Shown one piece after another: positions 55,101 to 64,000 of a stretch of 64,000 nucleotides of DNA. Source of the DNA: Delphinus delphis (lineage: Eukaryota; Chordata; Mammalia; Artiodactyla; Delphinidae). Under the pieces are notes generated by a model. It was given only the letters and a program-made list of their open reading frames with translations. It made no database searches and had not been told where the DNA came from. The translations under genes and the position numbers were made by a program. Position 1 is the stretch's first letter. The number at the start of each line of letters is the position of its first letter. Where the stretch lies: contig NC_082702.1 in NCBI RefSeq assembly GCF_949987515.2, positions 56,141,600 through 56,205,599 on the forward strand, read 5' to 3'.

Positions 55101-55466
55101 CTCCTGCTAAAAATGGAACGATGAGTGATGCTCTCAGATGCGGCTGTGTTTGCCTGAAACAGAACAGGGGGTGAAAGCTGGAAAGAGCGCAGCCAGAGCC
55201 TTGGTGGGGCCACATCTGTGATGCACAGCTGCAGGTTTCCCAGCGAGCTTTCAGTTTCCATTCAGGGTTGGCGGCCCTGGAAGCCGGCATTGCCTTCTCA
55301 CAGCAGGTGGCCCAGAGTTCCTGGATCCGTGGGTTTCCCCCAAGCTGGCACCTGTGTCCTGATCCTCTGATTTTCCTGTTAGCAGTGCTTGGCTGTTGAG
55401 TACCTGGGGTGCTGTGAGTAATTAGACGGCTATGTAATTTCACAGGCTATGTTTTCTCTTTCCAAG
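51910..55466 (+). other. IRF8: IRF8 intron 1
   Basis: The start depends on which donor is used (51910 to 52074). The acceptor is a pyrimidine tract, GTTTTCTCTTTCCAAG, ending at 55466. Apart from a (CA) run near 54245, MIR-like antisense pieces at about 53955-54030 and 54725-54900 and a T-run at 53471, the intron is unique. A PU.1-type motif, AAGAGGAAGT, lies at 53091-53100. No nested gene was seen. Confidence 0.75.
54725..54900 (-). mobile_element. MIR fragment in intron 1, antisense
   Basis: GGGCACTGTGTGAGGTGCTC, ACTCCGAGGTTAAATGACG and GAGACTTGAATGGGACCCC follow the reverse-complement MIR order. Confidence 0.65.
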
Positions 55467-55467
55467 G

Positions 55468-55641
55468 ATGTGTGACCGCAACGGCGGCCGGCGGCTGCGG
55501 CAGTGGCTGATTGAGCAGATCGACAGTACCATGTACCCAGGGCTGATCTGGGAGAACGACGAGAAGAGCATGTTCCGGATCCCTTGGAAACACGCTGGCA
55601 AACAGGATTACAACCAGGAAGTGGACGCCTCCATCTTCAAG
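55468..55641 (+). CDS. IRF8: IRF8 exon 2, codons 1-58
   Basis: Exon 2 of interferon regulatory factor 8, a haematopoietic transcription factor that acts in the nucleus with PU.1 or BATF/JUN partners on interferon-response and ETS-IRF composite elements. It drives monocyte, dendritic-cell and B-cell programmes. The acceptor AG is at 55465-55466 and the ATG follows one base into the exon. The peptide starts MCDRNGGRRLRQWLIEQID and ends NQEVDASIFK, with donor GTAGTG at 55642. It provides the N-terminal half of the IRF DNA-binding domain, with three of the five conserved tryptophans at W13, W28 and W40. The intron lies between codons (phase 0). Against remembered human IRF8, only conservative changes at residues 21 (Ser to Thr) and 31 (Glu to Asp) are apparent. 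The open frame past 55641 is intron read-through. Confidence 0.98.
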
Positions 55642-56224
55642 GTAGTGGCTTGGCCTCCCTGCCACATCGTGAGCTCCTGGTGCAGCTGTTGAGTGATTGA
55701 TGTCTTGCTTATCTGCTTGAAAGTTAATCCAGTTTTTTTTAAAACAAATGAGTGCCGAATGTGTCTCAAAAAGTATAGTAGGTGATTGTACACCTGCCAC
55801 CCAATTCCACCACTTTCCCGGTATGTTGTGTATTGTTGGCATTTTCCGATGAGGAAAACAGAGCACTTTCTCCCCTTGCGCTACCATTTCTTTTGCATGA
55901 GGACTGGCAAACACAGAGAGAAAATACTTCTTTTACACTGAGACCTTTTCCCCCGGGCTGCCCCCTAAATTCCATTTAGAATTCTAGGAAAGGTTTGATT
56001 CTTCATTCTTTCAGAGGTGCTACTTCCGCTTGGCAGCGTAGGGTCAGCTCAGATGAGAGAGACACCATCTGTCATCACTTCTGGGACCAGGTCATGTGGG
56101 TGTCCTGAACCTGCAGCTGGTGTCTAAAACGAGTCCACTTCCCTTGAGAATCATCAGTACCCCAAGCATGGAGCGAGCTGCTGTGTAGTTCCACCACGTG
56201 CACTGAGACAGCAGCACTGACTGA

Positions 56225-56405
56225 GAGTTTGCTCTGTGCTGGGCCCAGCCCCACGTGTTTTATTTGTTTTCCTCTCACACAATCCTATGCAGTAGGTGCC
56301 GTTCCTGTCCTTGTTCTGTAGAGGCTCCAAGAGGAGATGTGACTTGTCCAAGATCTCCCAGCTCTTGGATGATGGAGCCAGTGTTTGAACCCAGGCATCC
56401 CAGCC
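56225..56405 (-). mobile_element. MIR fragment in intron 2, antisense
   Basis: TTGCTCTGTGCTGGGCCCAG, CTCACACAATCCTATGCAG and GTGACTTGTCCAAGATC follow the reverse-complement MIR order. Confidence 0.75.
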
Positions 56406-58589
56406 GTGAGCCCAGGCTCCCAACGCCTAGCCGTACCCATCACCTAGATCCAGGCAGAGGAGCCAGGGCAGCCCAGCTCTGCAGCCCAGCCGGGTCATCA
56501 GAATCCCCCATCGGTCAGCAGGGTCACAAAAGTGCGGGCTCCGCCCCTTGCGAGACTTGGAGCCCTAGGTCCAAGGTGAGGCCAGGCCTCCATGTTTGCA
56601 AACAGACATATCAGAGGTGATCCGACTCCGAATCTGGGTTGCAAACTGCTGCTATATGTGCTTGTCGTGTGGGCATTTGGGGGCCAGAGTCCAGGAGGGG
56701 AGAGTGAGTGAGTGTGGGAAGGAGCCAGGAGGCTGAGCAGGGTGTGGGGGGCGCAGAGCCAGACCCCAGGCGTGCATGAGTGAGGGGAGCAAAGGCCTGC
56801 AGGACCCCAGCACAGCACTGGACCCTTAGCTGGGACGACTGTCCCCAACACAGCCAAAATGACAGAGATTATTATACCTTGGCCCCAGAGCAGAGCACTG
56901 ATAGGTCAGAGCTGGCTTGTGAGGCATTTCAGTCCTTCATGTCTCTGCCTGGTGTTTGCAGGGGGGCTGCACGTCTCAGCACTTCTGTTACTGTGTAACG
57001 CGGGTCACAGCTCTTTGACAATCTGATGCCAGTTGCCTGCCCCTCCAAGAAAAGTGGGCGCGTGCGGACGTTCTGCGCTTACCTTCAAGGGGGCTCTCGT
57101 GGCCTGGACATCCATCCGGCAGGCTTCTTCCCTTCAGGGAGCCCCGGTCGGGAGCCTGGGCACTGCTCATGCCTCCTTTCTCCTCCTTGGTGGCCTCGTG
57201 GATTCCTCTCTCGGAGAAGATTTTTGCCTTTGGCATCTCGGGGAATTTCTCTTGGGAATGGCTCCGTCTAAATTTTAATATTGCCCAAGGTCCAGCCAGT
57301 TGATTGGGAATTCTCGATCATAGATGGCTGTGAGCCAGGGCTCCGCCACCCGGGGCCAGATTGTTCCTTGTGTGGGTCCATCTCGTGCACCTAAGAGGGT
57401 GTTAGCAGCATCCTGGCCTTGACCTTCTAGATGCCAGTAGCACCCTCTGCCCCACTGTGACGACAAAAAATGCCTCTGACATTGCCAGACGCCCCCCTCC
57501 CCTTTGAGAAGCCTGCTAGGAGTGGACTGTGGCCAGGATGAACAGATTGAAGCAGAGGCGTGGGGGGCTAAGGGCACAGTTGGAGGCTGACCATCAGTAA
57601 AACTGCTTCAGGAGGGGACTGGGGGCGAGACCAGTGGCTGCACAGCCCTGCTTGTGGCTTGCCGGCGGAGATGCAGGCCTCTCCTTTCACCCTGCTCCCG
57701 CTTTGCTCTGGGGGGTAATGAAATAGAGCCCCAGATTTATACATCTTATGCAATGTTCTTCATGGCCGTTTCAACAGCGTTGAGAAAAATGTGCAAGATT
57801 CCCAATGTTTCCGTTGATTACGCAGTCCCTCAGTGTGGCAATCTGAAATGAGTCTACAATCTCGGCAGGAATGGGGGCGGGAGGGAGACCAGGCGCCCAC
57901 CCAGAGCTGGGCGGCCACCCGAAGGGTGACATCCTGGGCTGGTGGACATGCACGTGGCGGAAGACCTGTCCGGCCTGTCCCCAAGTGGTGCTTACTTCCA
58001 TCCACCAAGGGGCACGTCTCTGCCCTGTCCACCAACAGAGCTCTGCTGTTGGAAGAAGCCAGCAGTCAGGCCTTGAGCCATCTTGGGGATTTTCTGTTTA
58101 AGTAGAGAACCTTTTGTTGCAAACATTCAAAGCAAACCTTTCAAAAATGTATGAGTTAAGAGAAAAAAAATGAGCCTGCTTTCCTGACTTAGGGATCGTA
58201 AGAAGCCACTTACACCAGAGAATCCTTCATTGTCTGCAGGTGTCATCGTGAGGGCAGCTTCGCGGTGTGGACCAGAGACAGGAGATTGAAAAAGACATTA
58301 GCTCATTTTGTATTATCCCTGACTGTATGATGAGGCCCTGATATCAGCTCATACTTATTCTTAAAAAAGTATTTTGCCTCCTTTTCATAAAGTTGAGGGG
58401 GAAGATCTAGTTCACTGAGGGTTACGACTCGTTAATTGTTCTGCCGTTGACCAGGCTTTTGAGGCCTGAATAAATTAGAACGTACCTCGTAGCAGGTATT
58501 TCCAATTCCGCAGGCCTTCGAGGAAGAAAATCGCATTTGACTTTTAAAGCACAAAATGAGACGGTAATGTTTGTTTTCTGTTGTTTTTA

Positions 58590-58850
58590 AATTTTATTGA
58601 AGTGTAGTTGATTTACAGTGTTGTGTTAATTTCTGCTGCACAGCAAAGTGACTCAGTTATACATATATATATTCTTTTTTATATTCTTTTCCATTTTCGC
58701 TTATCACAGGAAATTGAATATAGTTCCCAGTGCTCTACAGTAGGGCCTCGTTTCTTACCCATTCTGTATTTAATAGTTTGCATCTGCTAATCCCAAACTC
58801 CCAATCATCCCTCCCCCTTGGCAACCACAAGTCTGTTCTCTATGAGACAA
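58590..58850 (-). mobile_element. LINE-1 3' end, antisense
   Basis: TTATTGAAGTGTAGTTGATTT, CTGCACAGCAAAGTGACTC and TCCCTCCCCCTTGGCAACC: same L1 3' family as 38664-39173, here 5'-truncated. Confidence 0.9.
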
Positions 58851-59316
58851 TAATGTTAAATGGGGAAGAGCCGGTGGTCCCGGGTTTAACGCTGGCTGCT
58901 GACCAGTGCAGAGCAGCGCACGGACAGGGGAGACGTAGGTTCTGGTGTATTCTGAGCCACTGCGTGGCTGTTGACGGGCCTCAGATCCCTCTGTTCTGTC
59001 TAGCATTTGCTCTTGAAGAGCCCTGAGAGGTCACCCAGGTAAGCTGGTATTTTCGAGCTGGCCAGAGAGCCCTGCAAGGGCTCGGGGCAGGCTGGCGGTG
59101 GGGCACCCGATGCAGCCCGGTGCACGTCCTGACTGTGGGGCCCCTGCCTTGCTCTCTGGATCTGGCTTTCCTGATGGGGTGAGCGTGAGCTTTGAATGGA
59201 CAAGTGCCCACGGCAGTGCCCCGTGGGCTGTGCAGCTCTGGATACACCCCAGCCGGCCTAATATGGCCCCCAAATCCACGGTCTTCCAGTCCCATTGGTA
59301 ACGCGGATTACCAGCT

Positions 59317-59541
59317 CAGTGGTTCTCAAATGAGGATGCGCGTGAGTCATGATAGTACTTCCTTAGGGGACGGTTGGTGGTGTCTGGAGATGTTCTGGGC
59401 GTCACAGCGGGGAGAGGGGATGCTACTGACAGTAGTGGGTAGACGCCAGGGATGCTGCTGGACCTCCCAGCATGCCCAGGATGGCCCCCACCGCGAAGAG
59501 TGATCCAGCCCCAAACGTCATTAGTGCCAGGTGGAGAAACC
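59317..59541 (+). mobile_element. MER5A-like hAT DNA transposon remnant
   Basis: Terminal CAGTGGTTCTCAAATGAGG, internal GATGTTCTGGGCGTCAC and GGGTAGACGCCAGGGATGCTG, and ending AGTGCCAGGTGGAGAAACC. Second copy of this family in the window, better preserved than 27068-27270. Confidence 0.85.
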
Positions 59542-59894
59542 GCATTTAACGTAAATGCACGTTTGAAATTACCGTTCAGTGTGTACACAGTTTACACTTA
59601 AATTTCTATGAAAAACATAAATCAGTGCTTGGTCTGTGACGCAGTTAATAAACGAAGAGAAAAAGAGGGAAAAGGCTTGAAAGCCATTTACTTTTAAACA
59701 TGTTTCTAAAGGGGAGTCCGGCGTCTGTGAGGAGGAAGTGACTGCGCGTGCTCACTAGTATGAGTAAGGGAGCTTCTCCGGTTCCTTTACCTCGGGTAAG
59801 ACTGCAGACTCTGAGCTTAGGGCGGCAGCTGAGCAGAGAGCACAGGCACTGAACTTGTCTTACATCGGGGGAAAAGCCAGGGCGATTTTATAAA

Positions 59895-60210
59895 TTTTAT
59901 TTATTTATTTATTTGGCTGCATTGGGTCTTTGTTGCTGCACGTGGGCTTTCTCTAGTTGCGGCGGGCGGGGGCTGCTCTTCCTTGCGGTGCGTGGGCTTC
60001 TCATTGCAGTGGCTTCTCGTTGTGGAGCACGGGCTCTAGGCACACAGGCTTCAGTAGTAGTGGCTCGCGGCTCTAGAGTGCAGGCTCAGTAGTTGTGGCT
60101 CACGGGCTTAGTTGCTCTGCGACATGTGGGATCTTCCCGGACCAGGGCTTAAACCTGTGTCCCCTGTATTGGCAGGTGGATTCTTAACCACTGTACCATC
60201 AGGGAAGCTC
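59895..60210 (-). mobile_element. CHR-type long SINE, antisense, intron 2
   Basis: TTTATTTATTTATTTATTTGG tail, ATTGGGTCTTTGTTGCTGC body, ending ACCATCAGGGAAGCTC. Diverged end. No certain duplication. Confidence 0.9.
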
Positions 60211-61406
60211 TACTAGGACTATTTTAAATGGGAATCTGACTCAGGGTGTTATGGAGTTCCTGGCCACCTAAGTCAGAATCACTGGGATGTAGGCTAAAGA
60301 TACGGGTTCCCAGACCTAACCCACAGGTACCCAAGGAGACTCTTGAGGGGCAGGGCCCAGGAATCGCATCTTAAGGAGCTTCCCAGGGGATCGGTATATG
60401 CATTAAGCTTGGGAACACCTGCCTGCTGCTTGCTGAAGTAGAAATTCCTTGGGTTGGAAGTCAGAACAGCTGGTTTTTAATCCCAGACTGGGTCACCTTG
60501 GGGAAAGTCAGCTCTTAGAATTTCATTTTCCCCGGTGAGGGTTGAGAATTCCCTCCAGATCTCCTGTTATTTTAGGCTGGAAGACATGTCTGATTTTGCC
60601 TGACACCAAACGTTAGTTTCACCTGACAGTAGTGACCCTCTGATTGGTGTGTCGGTATTCCAAATTTGAAATCTAAAAACTGTGCCCATCCACGTGGTTT
60701 TAATTTTTTTTTTTTTTTTTTAAATACTGCCCCATTTTACATTTTGACTTAAAGTTTCCAGCTTTGAATTTCTGGTCCTAGTTCAGATTCTAAGGTTTGG
60801 AGAGGTCAGAAAACAGAGCTGTAAAAAAAACCCACAGAGAGGGAAAACATTTGTTTGCATTTTAAACAGTACCCTGGGGAGCGGTAGGGGAGAAGGGGGT
60901 GGGGAAGGTTAGAATGAACGCCAAAATGCAAAACAATTTCTGTTAAAAGTAGCAGGGCAGTGGATGACCACATTCAGACTTCTTTGCAAATGTTCCCTTT
61001 TCGTGCTACGTTGTAGCTAGAGGTTGATTTGAAAAAGCAACAAATTGTTCTTTGTTTTGAACATTCGAGTGAAACCATGTGCAACTTCCTCTTTGCGCTG
61101 CTTGACCTCAGGCTCCTCCTGGCCCTCTGGTCCAGGGGAGGATTTGCAGGGGACGGATCCAAGATCCATGTGTGTGTGTCCTTGGGCCTGGGTTCGAGTT
61201 CCGGAACCCCCTCCCCCTGCCCCCAGCCCCGACCTGGGTCTTTTCACTTCTGTCAGAGGAAGTGGTCTGATTGGGGTCCCTGAACCCTGAAATCCTTGAC
61301 TGAGGACCTTCAGGAGGGCGAGCAGAGCAGGGCCTGCCCGTGGCCCCGGGTGTGCGTGGTCCCGGGGCCAGCTGGGTACTTCATGTGTTTTCTTTCCTTC
61401 CTTCAG

Positions 61407-61590
61407 GCCTGGGCCGTTTTTAAAGGGAAGTTTAAGGAAGGGGACAAGGCCGAGCCGGCCACATGGAAGACGAGGTTACGCTGTGCTTTGAACAAGAGCC
61501 CGGATTTTGAGGAAGTGACAGACCGGTCCCAGCTGGACATTTCTGAACCATATAAAGTTTACCGAATCGTCCCCGAGGAGGAGCAAAAAT
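61407..61590 (+). CDS. IRF8: IRF8 exon 3, codons 59-119 plus one base
   Basis: Second coding exon, completing the IRF DNA-binding domain. The acceptor TTCCTTCAG ends at 61406. The frame continues AWAVFKGKFKEGDKAEPATW, then KTRLRCALNKSPDFEEV, and ends VYRIVPEEEQK. It contains the fourth and fifth tryptophans (W60, W78) and the recognition helix, with Lys79, Thr80, Arg81, Arg83 and Cys84 conserved. Lys108, a position altered in human IRF8 deficiency along with Thr80, is also present. The donor is consensus GTAAGT at 61591. The exon is 184 bases, so it ends in phase 1 (T of a split codon). The C-terminal IRF-association domain is outside the window. Confidence 0.98.
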
Positions 61591-64000
61591 GTAAGTATCC
61601 TTTCTTTATGGGCACTTGGCCCAACGGAGGCCGCCTGGGTCTGGGGTTCGAGTCGCCACCCATGGGGTCCAGCTAAACAAATAGTTCTCTCCTTTATGTC
61701 AGCAGAGGTTGAGGTCTCCTTCCGCTGACCTCACCCACCATCTGCCGACTGTGGCAGCTTCCAGTTGAGAGGCAGCGGACGGGAGGAAGGGGCGGGAGAC
61801 GGCGTGGCAGCTGGCATTGCTGCTCGCTGACTGTTGGACCAGGAGCGAGTGCTGGGGCCTCCCTGGGGCTCAGCAACGGGCTTGGACGGGAGCAAGGCTC
61901 CCCGAACAGTGCCGATGAGGGATTCCTTTTGTTTTCTAGCAGCTCGCGGAGCAGGCTAGGAGAAAATAAGGTGGACAAAGGAGGGATGGCTGATAGGGGT
62001 TGAGGGCAGAGTTCTTGAATGAACTTGCAGGTGGAGCACTGTTGGCTTCATTGCTGGAGACGGGATATGCTTCTAGATATTAGATCCTGACCGTTGTTTG
62101 GGAACCCCCAGCTGTGATAATTCCTGAAGTCTCCTCCCGCTGTAAAATCCCAGGAAAGCAATTGTGAGGAGATTAAAGCAGAATAGCAAAAACCTGCCTC
62201 ACATCCCCCCGTCCTGCTGTCCACGCTCTGCTCTGGTCAGACATCACTAATCGATCAGGATGTGTTGAGCTCAGATCGGGCCTCAGGCGTTTTCAAAGTG
62301 CTGTGCTCGGCAGCTGCTACAGATTAGAGCTGGCCCAGGAGACGAAACCTAATTACCACCCCTAGTTAAAACGTTCTTTCAACACGTTGACTTTCTTAGC
62401 CATTTGATGTAGCCGTTAGAATCTCAGCACAGCATCCTTTCCTCGTAGCTGCTTAGTTAGTTGTCCAGTAATGCTGGGAAGAAAACAGAACCCTTGAAAA
62501 CTGCCTAGGGCTGGGCAGGAATTCTGAGTTTCTGAGAGGGCTCTTCCCACCGCAGGGAGGTTGAAAATGTTGATACATAATTTTTAAAGTTAAAATCGTG
62601 ACTCTCAGAAATAAATGGTGAGCCTGGGGTGGAGAGTTGTTGAACTCAGTAACGAGGGCACCAGTGTGCTGTCACCAAGACTGCGTCGCAGAACATGCCA
62701 CGCAGGTGCGCACGGTCAGCGGAAGGCAGAGGCTGAGCCGGACCTGCGCGTGTCCTGCCCGGCAGCACAGCCATAGCTGGGGGCGCTCTTCTCTAGCGAT
62801 CATTTGTAGCTTAGTTGTCTGTGAATTAACACCTAACTCTACTGAGTCTGAACCCTCATGGATAATCAGTAGGAAGTCAAACAAACTGACCTTCCCCGTG
62901 GAGAATCAGATGGCCCTTAGGGGGACACCTCTTAGCTGATACTCTCGGATGCTCAATTGCCATCTTACTTCCAGTTTGGGATCAATTTTTCATCATCGCC
63001 AAGTATAATGAATTGTGACTTGAAGGAATAGAGAAGCTTCTCTTAATCCTCCCGCCCACAGGGTCAGCCAAGCTTGAACAGGCAGGCGACCCTGGCTTGT
63101 TTATAGCTCAGAGCGCAGCCAGCGTCACCTGCAGGGGTGGATGTTACAGAAGCAGCGGTTCTCAGGGGGCAGAGAAGCTTTGCATTTGCATAATGCCTAG
63201 GTGGGCGCACTCTCCTCGGTACCTCAGTGCTTTGCTGGCTACTCTGGGGGTGCCCCACCTGCCCGCTGCTTCCCCCCTCAGCAGCTTCTGAGTGATTTTT
63301 TCAAATCAAAATCGAATCAATATTCAGTCTGGATGAAACAGTGGGTCAGTTCTACAGATGATTGGGACTGATGAATTCCAGCAAACGAGTGTTTGTTGGT
63401 CATAATACATCTCACACGGATAAGTGTAAGGTGGTGAGTTTCTGGCTGGGGAAGAGGCCTGAGAGGGGGGAAGAAACTAGCCGGGTCCGGAGCGCTTGTC
63501 GTGGGAACGCCCGTGTGCCTTTAGACGGTTCCCGCTGCAGGCGGGTTCCAGCCTGGGCACCCGCGGGCCTTTACGGTGCGCCGCGTGCGTGCACAGATGC
63601 ACACATGTCTATTGGGAAAGGCCAAAATGAGGTTTCCTGCCCGTTAACTTAAAAAAAAAAAAAGACTCCAACCTGCAAACACATTTTGCCGGGAAATCTT
63701 TGCCTGTCTTCAGATGCCCTAGCTGGTAACTCTAACCTCTGTCAGGTGTAGAGTAGATCAGACGTGAGTTCATCTTAGATCTCAGCAGATAGAAGGAAGA
63801 GACCAATGCTGCCTTGGTCCTCTGAGTGGACGCAGCAGCAGCCCGCTTCCCGCTGACCAGATGACTGAAGCAGCATGGGAGAAGGATCTCCCGGCCTTTC
63901 CCAAACCACTGAAGACGCGTATTGGCTTCCGTTTCCCTCAGCCTAGCCTTAAGAAAAAGCCTCTGACTGTGGCCTTGATGATGGTTGTGATGCCCCAGTG
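61591..64000 (+). other. IRF8: IRF8 intron 3, truncated by window end
   Basis: Starts GTAAGTATCC. No further IRF8 exon is recognisable: nothing matches the expected continuation of the linker region. Mostly unique DNA with an A-run at 63650-63663. No other gene seen. Confidence 0.85.

Larger units (their letters stand above)
55642..61406 (+). other. IRF8: IRF8 intron 2
   Basis: About 5.8 kb from GTAGTG to CTTTCCTTCCTTCAG. It holds an antisense MIR (about 56225-56405), an antisense L1 3' end (about 58590-58850), a MER5A-like element (59317-59541) and an antisense CHR SINE (59895-60210). The rest is unique. ETS-like GGAGGAAGTGAC is at 59731-59742 and AGAGGAAGTGG at 61255-61265. Confidence 0.9.

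Noticed and set aside
55642..55692. Extension of the IRF8 exon 2 frame to 55692
   Set aside because: A consensus-position donor GT at 55642 and the in-phase continuation in exon 3 show that this is intron read-through.
61591..61676. Extension of the exon 3 frame beyond 61590
   Set aside because: A perfect GTAAGT donor begins at 61591. The extra residues do not fit IRF8.

Overview
The window is vertebrate nuclear DNA from a mammal, most likely a cetacean. About two dozen tRNA-derived SINEs carry the cetartiodactyl CHR signature (5' ends like GGGCTTCCCTGGTGGCGCAG, tails ending in CCGCAAAA or CCAAAAATAAATAAA). Many still have near-perfect target-site duplications. No ruminant BovB/Bov-A type repeat was recognised, and CHR elements dominate, which points to a whale or dolphin rather than a cow or sheep. 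This is inferred from remembered repeat families, not from a database search.

The only protein-coding gene supported is the 5' part of IRF8 (interferon regulatory factor 8) on the + strand. Its CpG-island promoter lies at about 51340-52150, with a GAS-type palindrome, a kappaB-like site, two inverted CCAAT boxes and an A/T-rich TATA-like element. Non-coding exon 1 is at about 51845-51909. Exon 2 (codons 1-58) is at 55467-55641 and exon 3 (codons 59-119 plus one base) is at 61407-61590. The window ends inside intron 3, so the C-terminal half of the gene is missing. The two coding exons give nearly all of the DNA-binding domain, including the five-tryptophan repeat.

The first 51 kb are intergenic: GC-rich unique DNA at about 2-10 kb and 25-28 kb, then repeats. 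These comprise antisense LINE-1 fragments (about 0.4-2, 20-21, 28-30.5, 33-36.8 and 38.7-39.2 kb), CHR SINEs, MIR and L2 fragments, two MER5A-like DNA transposons, four MaLR-like LTRs and two copies of one solo-LTR-like element in opposite orientation (12.5 and 48.2 kb). A processed HMGN1 retrocopy on the - strand (about 15.5-16.9 kb) keeps an open frame of 101 codons but has a changed nucleosome-binding core. A second, unidentified 3'-UTR-like retrocopy may lie at 46.1-47.0 kb. Simple-sequence tracts include a 445-bp pure polypyrimidine block (7121-7565) and a roughly 40-bp-period tandem repeat (35519-35790).

No operon, CRISPR array, tRNA gene or new defence-like system was seen. The points most worth checking are the tandem array with repeated splice-donor-like sites at IRF8 exon 1, the polypyrimidine tract, the open HMGN1 retrocopy, several nested or linked retroposon insertions with readable insertion order, and a CpG-retaining segment about 4 kb upstream of the IRF8 promoter.
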